This document shows, piece after piece, positions 11,461 through 20,672 of a stretch of 64,000 nucleotides of DNA. This DNA comes from Epiperipatus broadwayi. Lineage: Eukaryota > Onychophora > Udeonychophora > Euonychophora > Peripatidae. Under the pieces are notes generated by a model that did no database searches, was not told where the DNA came from, and saw nothing but the letters and a program-made list of their open reading frames with translations. Made by a program: the position numbers and the translations under genes. Within the stretch, counting starts at the first letter, position 1; each line of letters begins with the position of its first letter. Where the stretch lies: positions 622,001-686,000 of the forward strand of contig JAQFVV010000112.1 in assembly GCA_028023455.1 (NCBI GenBank). The letters run 5' to 3'.

Positions 11461-12471
11461 TTATTTACAAACATAGTCTTTTAAATGCACTGAAGGTCTT
11501 CTTCTTTGGTTTGATTTTTCTCTCTTCCCGGAACGTTCAACTGGTATTCTCCTCATTGCTGTGCCATTATCACTTGATGTTGATGGTGGTGATTTCTCTC
11601 TTTCAGGTACAGGCAACTGTGTCTCCTCATCTGGTTCTAGTGACTGTGGAGTTGTTGTGAATCTTTCAGCTGTGTTCATTTTGATAAAATCAGCTTTGAC
11701 AACTTTCAGTTCATTTGTTAATAAATCAATAAAAGATTTTAATTTGCTGTTTTGTAATCGCAAATCCTGATGAACAACTGATAAACTGTGAAGATTGTCT
11801 TTAAGCTGTTGAATCTGTTGATATAATTCAGAATTCAAACTTTTTTCTTTCTCTAATTCTTCTACACTAGATTGATGTTTGTGAACTTTGATTCTTAGCA
11901 CATTACATTCCTTTTCAAGTAATTCTTTATTGTGAATTGCTAGCCTGGCATTATCTTCAGTTTTTTTAACATCTACTTGCTTTTGATTACTTTCATCAAT
12001 TTTGTATCTTTCCAACTCTTGAATTTTATTTTCTAATTCTAACATTTCAGCTTCTATATTAGTGATTTTATGCCATTCCTCTTCCTTTGCTAATTGAAAT
12101 TTTTGCTGTATTTCTCTCTCCTTTTCAATTAATTGTTGGGACTGCTCTTCACCCAATTTCTTTAATATTTCATGTTGTAAACGAATATCTTCCAATTTTT
12201 TTAATTCCTCATGTAATTGTTCATGTATACTTAGTGGAATTAATCTCGGTGCATGGACAACTGGTTTAAATGTTGGGTCTACTGTGAGGCGGTGTTCGCC
12301 TTCATAACAACCCACACCTTGAAAAACATCTTTGTTTGTCTCATATATAGGCTTAAAGTTTTCATTTTCTTTTACTTCCTGTGTTTTAATACTTTTATTA
12401 TTTTTTCTACTCTTTGTTATTTTATCTTTATTGTTAGATATATTTTGATCATTTTTACTTTTATTTTTCAT
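11461..12471 (-). CDS. Pol-linker / captured coiled-coil / pol-tail fusion (336 aa)
   Basis: Residues about 40-94 are the Ty3 protease-RT linker (KDVFQGVGCYEGEHRLTVDP, then KPVVHAPRLIPLSIHEQL and HEELKKLE). At about residue 95, where RT should begin, the sequence switches to DIRLQHEILKKLGEEQ followed by about 180 residues of heptad-rich, E/K/Q/L-rich sequence (for example IEAEMLELENKIQELERY and LYQQIQQLKDNLHSLSVVHQ). A Pro/Ser/Thr-rich stretch follows (about 280-315). The final residues, QRRRPSVHLKDYVCK, are the usual basic end of gypsy pol. The middle looks like a reverse-transcribed piece of a host coiled-coil mRNA; I cannot name the source gene. The frame is the same as the gag ORF upstream, separated by one TAA at 12558-12556. 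Confidence 0.75.
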   Translation of the reverse strand: MKNKSKNDQNISNNKDKITKSRKNNKSIKTQEVKENENFKPIYETNKDVFQGVGCYEGEHRLTVDPTFKPVVHAPRLIPLSIHEQLHEELKKLEDIRLQHEILKKLGEEQSQQLIEKEREIQQKFQLAKEEEWHKITNIEAEMLELENKIQELERYKIDESNQKQVDVKKTEDNARLAIHNKELLEKECNVLRIKVHKHQSSVEELEKEKSLNSELYQQIQQLKDNLHSLSVVHQDLRLQNSKLKSFIDLLTNELKVVKADFIKMNTAERFTTTPQSLEPDEETQLPVPEREKSPPSTSSDNGTAMRRIPVERSGKREKSNQRRRPSVHLKDYVCK

Positions 12472-12555
12472 AGTTACTTTTTGAACTGTAATTTTGTTGC
12501 GTTTAATTAAACCTAATAATTCACAATCACGGCCACTAAGAAGTGTTGGTTCGTT

Positions 12556-13743
12556 TTATTTTATTATTATAAAACGTAAATTATGCAGGTCTTTGTTTAT
12601 TTTGCATTGTAGTTTTGCTTTCCCTATTGGGGTAAGAAATGATCCTCCAAAAGCGCGTAATTTCTTCTTTGTTTTGTATATTATTGGTTGTGGATGAATA
12701 TTATTGAGCACTTTTTTAGACATAATGTTTACATCAGCTCCTGTGTCTATTTTTATTTTTACTTTATTGTTATCTAATAAAATGTGTTCATACCAGCCAT
12801 TACATGAATGAGTTGAGTCTACACGTCTGACGTATCCAATTGTGTTTTCAACATCACTGGTATATGATGAATCCGATGTAGTATCATGTACTTCGTTCAC
12901 ATAACGTCCACTTCTATTAATATTTTTATATCTTGTGTTTGAGCGTTTTTGTGTTAAAATTTTATGGTCGTAGCTTCTCGTACGGCAATTATTGGCAAAG
13001 TGATTTAACTTTCCACAATTATAGCATTTTTTACCAAATGCGGGACACTCACGTTTTGGATGATTACGGTTGCACTTTTGACAATTGCGAATGTTTGGAT
13101 TTTTCGCTATTACATTAATACATAGTTCAGTCTTTCCCAGTAATTCATTTTTGAGTCTTCTAGATTCATGTCCACGTATTATTTCCAGTGCTTTTTCTAA
13201 CGTAATATTTCCTTTTTCAAATAATCTGTCTTTTAGTCCTTCTTCTTTTTGTACCATTATAATTCTATCGCGGAGAATATTTTGTTTTTGATCGCCGAAG
13301 TCAGCTTTTTCAACTACTACTTTCAAGCGAGTAAGAAAATGATCAATCGATTCTCCCTCGTATGGTTCCATTGTATATGCGTTTATTCTGTCATATAATG
13401 TTGTTTTCCTGGTGTTAAAATACTTATCCATTTGGTTTAAGACGGATAAAAATTTTGTTTTATCTTCTGGATTCGCGTGATCTAATGTTTTTATTACATC
13501 TCTCCCTTCTTTTCCAATGAGATGACGTAATATTCCTAATTTTACTTTATCAGATTTCATATCGTTTTCTGTTGCTTCTAGGAAATTTAGGAATATTTCT
13601 TTCCAATCAGTCCATTTGACTGACATATTTCCTTCCATAGATAGCGGTTCGATATTGTAAAAACGATCGAATTGTAACGCCATTTTGTATATCGACAAAA
13701 ATGATATGAAAAAAAAATTGCTATTAAAAACTATTTTTATCAC
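12556..13743 (-). CDS. Gag and aspartic protease of the nested element (395 aa to a stop)
   Basis: The annotated ATG gives a hydrophobic leader, but MALQFDRFYNIEPL at residue 21 is a more likely gag start. Residues about 40-200 form a retrotransposon gag capsid domain (WTDWKEIFLNFLEATE; MEPYEGESIDHFLTRLK; LRDRIIMVQKEEGLKDRLFE). Two zinc knuckles follow: CQKCNRNHPKREC (221-233) and CYNCGKLNHFANNC (240-253). Then comes the protease active site, VKIKIDTGADVNIM (about 328-341). The frame stops at 12556 just after the protease flap region. The sequence beyond the stop (LLSGRDCELLGLIKR) is still the expected gypsy linker in the same frame, so the TAA is either a recent mutation or a readthrough site. 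Confidence 0.85.
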   Translation of the reverse strand: MIKIVFNSNFFFISFLSIYKMALQFDRFYNIEPLSMEGNMSVKWTDWKEIFLNFLEATENDMKSDKVKLGILRHLIGKEGRDVIKTLDHANPEDKTKFLSVLNQMDKYFNTRKTTLYDRINAYTMEPYEGESIDHFLTRLKVVVEKADFGDQKQNILRDRIIMVQKEEGLKDRLFEKGNITLEKALEIIRGHESRRLKNELLGKTELCINVIAKNPNIRNCQKCNRNHPKRECPAFGKKCYNCGKLNHFANNCRTRSYDHKILTQKRSNTRYKNINRSGRYVNEVHDTTSDSSYTSDVENTIGYVRRVDSTHSCNGWYEHILLDNNKVKIKIDTGADVNIMSKKVLNNIHPQPIIYKTKKKLRAFGGSFLTPIGKAKLQCKINKDLHNLRFIIIK

Positions 13744-13806
13744 TCTTTAAATACTCACTGTTTTATACTTTAGAAATTTTTTTTTTTTACTAATATTTCA
13801 TTGATT

Positions 13807-13820
13807 CACTCCTGACACCA
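13807..13820 (-). promoter_or_regulatory. Primer-binding site of the nested element
   Basis: The minus strand reads TGGTGTCAGGAGTG, 5 nt inside the 5' LTR. Similar PBSs occur in insect and other invertebrate Ty3/gypsy elements. It supports the minus orientation. Confidence 0.7.
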
Positions 13821-13825
13821 TGTTA

Positions 13826-13992
13826 TGTTCTTGGCCGTAATATCTAACTAAATAATTACACACAGTTAACATAACTAACAAACTTTATTAACGACTCGCG
13901 TTCTCTAACATCAGAGTTGTCGTGCGCTCGCTAATCTCAGTTGTCACCACTAGGTGTCAGTCCGCAATTATAGTACTAGCCATAACATGACA
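13826..13992 (-). repeat. 5' LTR of the nested element
   Basis: 167-bp partner of 11270-11438. Its outer edge (13992) joins directly to the right copy of the 94-bp duplication. Confidence 0.9.
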
Positions 13993-14086
13993 CTTAATGA
14001 AACCATTATGCTCTTCTAACCATTTTTTTATAAAATAAAACATGTCCGATGATAAAACTATTTTTATAGTTTCCTTATTTCTTTTA
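13993..14086. repeat. Right copy of the 94-bp duplication
   Basis: Begins at the first base after the right LTR and matches 11176-11269 except at two positions (C/T at about 14021, A/C at about 14060). Confidence 0.9.
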
Positions 14087-14382
14087 TAAATTTTTATTAA
14101 GCTATTAATTTTCAAGTAGTTTTCTTTAACAAACCATTCCAATATGTTCTTCGTAATTTATAAATTAATTTATCATTAGAAGTAATTTTCTTACTACAAA
14201 TTTTTACACTGCACGATCTAGGAAAACGATTCTCTTGTTTACATTTATTTAAAAATGTTAACTGGCACTTTAATTCTTCTACTATTATTCCATAAAGCTT
14301 TAAATAAATTAAAAGATAATTTATCTACAGAATTATATAAAAAATTCCACTTATCTTTATTAGAGTCAAATCTGTTATCCAT
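13993..14382 (-). pseudogene. PLE polyprotein N-terminus, frameshifted
   Basis: The ATG at 14382-14380 opens MDNRFDSNKDKWNFLYNSVD and onward to a stop near 14246. A shifted frame then gives a basic Cys-containing stretch (CKQENRFPRSCSVKICSKK). A further shift gives LEWFVKENYLKINSLIKIYK followed by SSDMFYFIKKWLEEHNGFIK up to the LTR junction. The last part recurs in the 94-bp duplication and then continues into the RT frame at 11163, which shows that both sides were one PLE before the insertion. Confidence 0.7.
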
Positions 14383-14470
14383 TTCAATCTTAAATATTAT
14401 TAACAAATATTCCAATCACGTTCCAATTCAATACAATAAAAACTTTTAAAACTTCTATATAAATATTTCA

Positions 14471-15240
14471 CAATGATGGCATTACAAAACCATTATGTTG
14501 TCTTTCAAATACACTATTCTTTAAAATGAAGTATATTCAATTTATAGACAACTAAATACTTAAAATATATAAATAATAAATTTATTAATATCTAATCGAT
14601 TTTCGTTCAAAAAATGAACCTTATCAAGATATTATAACAATTGAAAAAATTCACGTGATTTACATATCATATACAGGTCAAACTTAACAATAAAGATGTT
14701 TTTAAATTTTCCAATTTTTATTTAATGACCATTTTCCACCTAACCTAACCGACCCCTGCACTAAATTCACACACCTCTCTTTATTATTTTCATGTATATA
14801 CAACGCCTCATATACCCCCCCTCTTTATAATTCTTACAATACCTGATGATCTCAACACCCTCTCCACAATTCATAATGCGTCCTGTTTCCAAAAAATGGC
14901 AAAACGGACCTGATCCAACATCTTCTCCATCGATAGCTCTGTCATGCTCCCCACCCCCCTCTATCCCACTTTTTGCTGACTGACCTATGTATATCATCTT
15001 GCATATTTTACAAATAATTTTATATACTATTCCTATCCTATCATTCTTATCATTCCTTATTTTAAAATTACTTACTAGTTTTTTTAAAGATTTACTATTT
15101 TTCCATCCAATACTTATATTAAGATTTATTTTTTCTTTTCTATCATTTAGAATTTCATATACATCCTTAGAATATGGAATAGAAATCCATTTCTTATTTT
15201 TTCTTTCAATTTTATTGCTAACTTTTTTATACCTATTTTA
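14471..15240 (-). mobile_element. PLE 3' fragment (minus), left arm of a 1.5-kb inverted repeat
   Basis: Matches the PLE 3' half: the GIY-YIG region (minus ORF 14997-14767 has MIYIGQSAKSGIE) and the 3' UTR. It is 5'-truncated at about 15240, in the region before the nuclease. Relative to the other two copies it carries about 35 extra bases near 15047-15080, just before GIVYKI. Its 3' end continues about 45 bases further (14471-14515) than the long copy's. Confidence 0.8.
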
Positions 15241-15247
15241 TTTATTA

Positions 15248-15950
15248 AAATTGAAAGAAAAAATAAGAAATGGATTTCTATTCCATATTCTAAGGATGTA
15301 TATGAAATTGTAAATGATAGAAAAGAAAAAATAAATCTTAATATAGGTATTGGATGGAAAAATAGTAAATCTTTAAAAAAAACTAGTAGGATAGGAATAG
15401 TATATAAAATTATTTGTAAAATATGCAAGATGATATACATAAGTCAGTCAGAAAAAAGTGGGATAGAGGGGTGTGCGAGCATGACAGAGCTATGGATGGA
15501 GATGTTGGATCAGGTCCGTTTTTCCATTTTTTGGAAACGGGATGCTTTGTGAATTGTGGAGAGGGTGTTGAGGTCATCAGGTATTGTAAGAATTATAAAG
15601 AGGGGGGTATATGAGGCATTGTATATACATGAAAATAAAGAGAGGTGTGTGAATTTGGTGCAGGGGTCGGTTAGGTTAGGTGGAAAATGGTCATTAAATA
15701 AAAATTGGAAAATTTAAAAACATCTTTATTGTTAAGTTTGACCTGTATATGATATGTAAATCATGTGAATTTTTTCAATTATTATAATATCTTGATAAGG
15801 TTCATTTTTTGAACGAAAATCGATTAGATATTAATAAATTTATTATTTATATATTTTGAGTATTTATTTGTCTATAAATTGAATATATTTCATTTTAAAG
15901 AATAGTGTATTTGAAAGACAACATAATGGTTTTGTAATGCCATCATTGTA
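15248..15950 (+). mobile_element. PLE 3' fragment (plus), right arm of the inverted repeat
   Basis: Head-to-head inverted partner of 14471-15240; the two truncated 5' ends meet at about 15240-15248. It encodes a mutated GIY-YIG C-terminus (15423-15614, with YIS instead of YIG) and the same 3' UTR, ending at the same point (the sequence ...AATGCCATCATTGT). A TA run follows at 15953-15965. Confidence 0.8.
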
Positions 15951-15965
15951 AAATATATATATATA

Positions 15966-16510
15966 TGTTAGGAATAAAAATCAATTATAAACTATATCAC
16001 TTTTATGCAATCAGCAGCTATTGTAGTATGAGACTCATCTTCGCAATTATTGCATTTTATCACAGTTCATTATACTTCATTGCACATTTAGCACAGTTAT
16101 AAAATTCCACCAAGGTTTTTATAAAAGAATCCATTTATGCATAATTGTTTCATCATTTGCATAATATGCATTTAAATGTATGATTGGCATATGCAGATTT
16201 TTAGAATAACTTAATCATAATAATGAGATAATTTATTCATGTACTATCTGCACGAATTTACATAATAAAATAATAGACATTATTTGTATCCACATATTTA
16301 TGTTACACACAAACTCACAATCAAATGGATAAAATATGAAATAATCTAAATCAAAACAAAAATGCTGAAATGATCAAAGAATAGATATATATCATCATTG
16401 ACAACTTTCCATTGATTTTTATTATATCTTTAAAATAGTAAAATATTTGATATTTAAGTTCCAGTGAGAACAATATTACGATACATATAAATAAAAATAA
16501 TGCAATCCAA
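15966..16510. other. Intron sequence without recognisable features
   Basis: AT-rich, no ORF or repeat that I can identify. It separates the PLE cluster from the 460-bp dispersed repeat. Confidence 0.5.
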
Positions 16511-16966
16511 AATAGGACTGTTTACATGGAAGGCTAAATTTTAAAAAAGTACCCAGCTCTGGCTTTTATCAGCTAATAGTTTAGACTTGCTTTATTCAAA
16601 TGTATGGATATTATAAAATTTTTGTTAAATTGGTTTATTATAACTTACTTATGATGAGTAAAACAATGATGGAATTGTGTAAATTAATAACAGTAAGAAT
16701 AACTAAGAGGAAAATTATGCTGAACTATTTAGTGGGACAGTTTACTGACCCTCATTTAATAAATTTTCTGTTCTTGTTATATAAAATAAAGTTAAAATGG
16801 AAAGTTATCTATTCTGATCCTCTGCATTATTGGAATAGCCATGGATATTAAACTACCTGATCATTCGCACCTATAGAAAGATGAGCGATAGAATGTGTAA
16901 AACTAATGTTTAATGACTATATAAGTGGTGTATAGAAGCGTGGATAAACCAAATGACCTTGGATTG
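16511..16966 (+). repeat. 460-bp dispersed repeat, copy 1
   Basis: About 456 bp, from AATAGGACTGTTTACATGG to ACCTTGGATT, repeated in direct orientation at 20214-20672 with few differences. It has no TG...CA ends or inverted termini. It contains an 83-codon open frame (16600-16851) that is also open in the other copy. The frame has no known domain, and the low divergence alone may explain its conservation. Confidence 0.85.
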
Positions 16967-17564
16967 CAAACTATAAAACTAATCCACTAATTAATATATA
17001 TATATATATATGTGTGTGTGTGTTAATTTCTCTGCCCAAAGGCAGGTGGTGCAAAAAAGCATGTGTATATCACAATTTATGTATGATAGTCAGAAGGAAA
17101 GTATCTATGGTAAGGTTTTTCATCTGAAGCACTTAAATAAGAATAGGAAGGATATAAAAGTCATATAGTTGTATAGATCATGTATAAATATGATAAAAGA
17201 GGTGAAAAAATGGTTTTTAAGTGTAAATAGTTTAAAGAGAAAGTCAGGAGAAATTGAGGAAAATATAGAGAAGGATGATAGAATGGGATATATGTTTAGC
17301 AGAATGACGAGATATAGATGACAAAATAAGTAGCACAGTGGGGATAGTTAACCAAAGAATAAAGAAGATAGAGAAAGAGGTAAAGAATGTAGAAGTAAAA
17401 TTATAAGTGTTAGATATGAAGTGTGAGCAGATGAAGGAATTAGTGAATAGAAACAATAAGGAATAAATAGATAAGGGAATTCAGCAAGTTGAAAAAAATA
17501 TTACAAATAAAATAGAGAAAGTAAACTATGAGACCATCTTGAGATGATGTGGAGATGTAATTGC

Positions 17565-17980
17565 AAGGAAAAATAGATATTTAAGAGTATGTTTATCTGG
17601 AGCTAGAATTAGGGATGTTACAGATAAGGTAAATAAACAGGGGAAATGATGTTTGTGTTATTGTGGGAACAAATATTTTGTCGGAGTCATTGGAGAGAGT
17701 AATGGATAAGTACAAAGAATTGATTAGTAGTTTGAATAAGATTAAAGGAAGAGTAGGAATAGTTGGATTACTACCAAGATTCAATAATAGATATGTTAGA
17801 TAGGGCATGTTCTATAAATGAGGCATTGGAAAAATTATGTGATAAAAATAATGTTAAATTGTCGATGTGTGGCATTTTTTTTATTAGTAAGAGGGAGTTA
17901 TACAGTAAAGAATGATTGCATTTAGCAAAACAAGGAAATGAAGCATTAGGGTGCTTGATTTATAAAAAAATATATTATTG
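17565..17980 (+). pseudogene. LINE ORF1 esterase-like domain remnant
   Basis: Conceptual translation across frames gives RYLRVCLSGARIRDVTDKV, VCVIVGTNILSESLERVMDK, a GLLPRF motif and a terminal HLAKQGNEALGCLI. These correspond to the GTNDL-like block and the C-terminal His block of SGNH hydrolases found in ORF1 of CR1-clade LINEs. In this copy the catalytic Asp of GTND is replaced by Ile (GTNIL). There are at least two frameshifts and several stops. Confidence 0.6.
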
Positions 17981-18289
17981 GAAATTTATAAAGGAGGGTA
18001 AGGTTTTAAATTATAGTATTAGCAAAAAGAAGGTTAAGGATGGATGGGATGTAAGAAGTAAACAAAGGGTAGCTTATCTAGATATAAATGTAGATGTCAG
18101 ATAGAATGGGTTAGTAAAACTAATGATAAACAAACTAACTACAAATATAATAGAGAAGAAGGAGTCAAACGAATTTATAAAAGGACAAAAAGGAGGGAAG
18201 AAATTGTAAAAAATGAATATTTGAATAAACAAGGTGGTAGAAGACCAGAAAAGTGGTTGGAATTAAACAAAACAGTTTAAAATAAAGGA

Positions 18290-19065
18290 CTTGAGGTATT
18301 AGCAGTAGTGGAAACACATCTCAGAGAAGAAGAAAAACCTGCACTGGAAAATTTGGTATGGCAGATTATAAATAGGAAAGAAAAAGGAGTGATGGTATAG
18401 GAGTAATGTCAAAAAAAAAATTTAAATACTGCAAAGTGTGAAGACTATTTGTGGTTTGAGATAAAGTTAGGAAGATAAGAATGAATGGTGGCTATAGTGT
18501 ATATGATCACTGGAGATAGTCAACTATAATGGAGTGGGACAACAGTATATATGAATGCCTATGTAAGGATGTATAGAGTTTCAAAAAAAAGAAGAAAATT
18601 GTGGTTATAGGGGATATGAATGGGCATATTGAAGAAATTGATGACTTGGATAACAAGAATGGACAGCTTCTGAAAAATTTTCATCAAAGAGCAAATTTGA
18701 ACATTGGAAATTTATCAAATACTTATGAGGGGCAATAAACATGGTCTAGAAATAATATAATTCACACAATAAATTATGTATTAGTAGATAAAGAGGAAAT
18801 GAATAAGGTACAAAAAATTAAAGTTTTTGATAATGAAGAGAGAGTACATAATAGTGATCATAATTTCTTTATAATAGAAATAGTTAGTAATGTCATGGAA
18901 AATAATTATAAAAGTAGAAAGGATAGTGAAAGATATAGGTGTAAAATGAATGATAAGAATAAGTTAGAAGAATATAAAATAAAAGTAGAAGAAGTTATAA
19001 AAGAGTTTGTTGGGAATGAAAATAAAGATCGATATATTAAAGTAGAAAAAGTGGCAGAATTTTAG
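18290..19065 (+). pseudogene. LINE APE-type endonuclease remnant
   Basis: Shows the endonuclease blocks VETHL (E-containing), GDMNGH (D/N motif), TW, INYVLV and SDHNFF (the C-terminal D-H pair). The last 89 codons (18799-19065) are still open. The enzyme nicks target DNA for target-primed reverse transcription in LINEs. This copy is broken by frameshifts and stops before 18799. Confidence 0.7.
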
Positions 19066-19480
19066 GTGAGAGTATTCAGAAGAATAAAAGTAATAGAAAA
19101 GTAAGAATTAATAAAAGTGTAAAATAGAAGAAAAAAGCATGCAAAGAATACAAATTGCTATTAAGAATAAAGAAAGTGAAAAAGATGTTAATATTAAATG
19201 GGAAAACTATTTGAATAAAAAAAAGTTATCTAAAATAGATAATTATAGAAAGAATGAAATTAAATAGTAAATTATTGGAAGATATTAACAAAAGTGGAAG
19301 AGATGGGAGTAAAAAAATTTGGAAATATATTAAAAGAAGGAATGTAGGGAAGAGAGAACTAGTATTACTAAATGGTGAGGAAAAAGAGTGTAGTTCTAGA
19401 GAAAAATTAGCACCAGGAAGAAATGTGGAAGGTTCACATTGTGCCAATAGTGACCAGAGATAACTATTAGGAAAAAAATG

Positions 19481-20213
19481 AATTGTGATATAATTTAGTA
19501 GTTTAAATTTAGTTAAAAAATTATCAGGACCTTAGTTGGGGTGTATCAGTCATTAAATTTTAGGTTATGTGTGTCTGGTAGTGGGATCAGAAGATGGACA
19601 ATATCAAGGATTGTTAGTATGAGAGCTAAATTAGTAGGAATGTTTGTGTGTAAGGCTATAACAGGTGTTTGTTCATTGGTTTTCTAACTCACTATCTATT
19701 CCCATTTAAGATCTAACTTACATGTGTGGGTGCATGCCCATTTTACATCATCTCACACTTCATTCATATTTTTCATTATTACTTATAATATCCAATTTGT
19801 AATAGCAGAATTTATGTGCCATAGAAACTATTAACAGTTCAGTTATTAATAGACCTCTATATTAATGGAAAGACAGATACACACATATACCATTAATTAA
19901 TATGATTTTTTATTTATTTATTACATAAAATCTTACATTTAAAATTTAAAAGTTATTTGTTTATTTGTTATTAGTTAGCATTTGTAAATTTAATATTTTT
20001 TTTACGAGCAAGAAAATTCTTGCATATTGCTAAGATCATTACAACAAAAAAAAAGAGAGGCATGAATCAGTTTTTATAGCAGACAGCAAAGAAAACGGAA
20101 AAATAAAGAAGAAAGACGGAATAGTTATGGAAAGTGGAACAATTTTTTAAAAAAAAATAAGAAAATAAGTGAACTAAATATTGTGAAAACTCAAAGTTCT
20201 CTCATACTACTCA
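19481..20213. other. Intron sequence between LINE part and second 460-bp repeat
   Basis: No confident feature. The first about 200 bases may be decayed LINE linker sequence. The rest is AT-rich with poly-A and poly-T runs. Confidence 0.4.
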
Positions 20214-20672
20214 GAATAGGACTGTTTACATGGAAGGCTAAATTTTAAAAAGGTACCCAGCTCTGGCTTTTATCAAGCTAATAGTTTAGACTTGCTTTAT
20301 TCATATGTATGGATATTATAAAATTTTTGTTAAATTGGTTTATTATAACTTACTTATGATGAGTAAAACAATGATGGAATTGTATAAATTAATAACAGTA
20401 AGAATAACTAAGAGGAAAATTATGCTGAACTATTTAGTGGGACAGTTTACTGATCCTCATTTAATAAATTTTCTGTTCTTGTTATATAAAGTAAAGTTAA
20501 AATGGAAAGTTATCTATTCTAATCCTCTGCATTATTGGAATAGCCATGGATATTAAACTACCTGATCATTTGCACCTATAGAAAGATGAGCGATAGAATG
20601 CGTGACTGAATAATGTTTAATGACTAACTCCAAGGGGTGTATAGAAGCGTGGATAAACCAAATGACCTTGGA
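20214..20672 (+). repeat. 460-bp dispersed repeat, copy 2
   Basis: Direct repeat of 16511-16966 with scattered substitutions and a small block of difference near 20600-20635. The 83-codon frame (20305-20556) remains open with about three residue changes. Confidence 0.85.

Larger units (their letters stand above)
11270..13992 (-). mobile_element. Nested Ty3/gypsy-type LTR element carrying a captured coiled-coil segment
   Basis: Terminal repeats at 11270-11438 and 13826-13992 (169 and 167 bp, roughly 5% different) start TGTC and end AACA on the minus strand. The PBS on the minus strand, TGGTGTCAGGAGTG (13820-13807), lies 5 nt from the 5' LTR. An A-rich/AGAGAG polypurine tract (11457-11439) precedes the 3' LTR. 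Between them, one frame runs 13743-11461 with a single TAA. It encodes gag, protease, the protease-RT linker, a coiled-coil of non-retroelement appearance, and the last residues of pol. RT, RNase H and integrase are missing, so mobility would need another element's enzymes. Confidence 0.85.
8968..14470 (-). mobile_element. Penelope-like element (RT plus GIY-YIG), interrupted by an LTR element
   Basis: The minus-strand coding sequence runs from the ATG at 14382 through fragments at 14382-13993, then, after the inserted LTR element (11270-13992), from 11269 to 9220. The part 11163-9220 is one frame with a single stop. Upstream of the insertion there are at least two frameshifts. The 3' UTR (9219-8970) is repeated in the two fragments at 14471-15240 and 15248-15950, so the cluster has the partly tandem layout typical of PLEs. 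Confidence 0.85.
17060..19480 (+). mobile_element. CR1-like LINE, ORF1 (coiled-coil, esterase-like) and endonuclease part, decayed
   Basis: Many frames are broken but the order of parts is clear. About 17170-17530 encodes a charged, coiled-coil ORF1 start. About 17565-17980 encodes an SGNH-esterase-like stretch (VCVIVGTNILSESLERVMDK; VGIVGLLPRF; and WLHLAKQGNEALGCLI, which resembles the family's 'DG.HLN..GN..LG..I' end). About 18290-19065 encodes an APE-type endonuclease: VETHLREEEKP, GDMNGHI at about 18613, INYVLVDKEE at about 18770, SDHNFF at about 18855. About 19226-19460 is the linker after EN (IWKYIKRRNVGKRE). The RT part of the same family is at 22440-24360. Confidence 0.8.
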
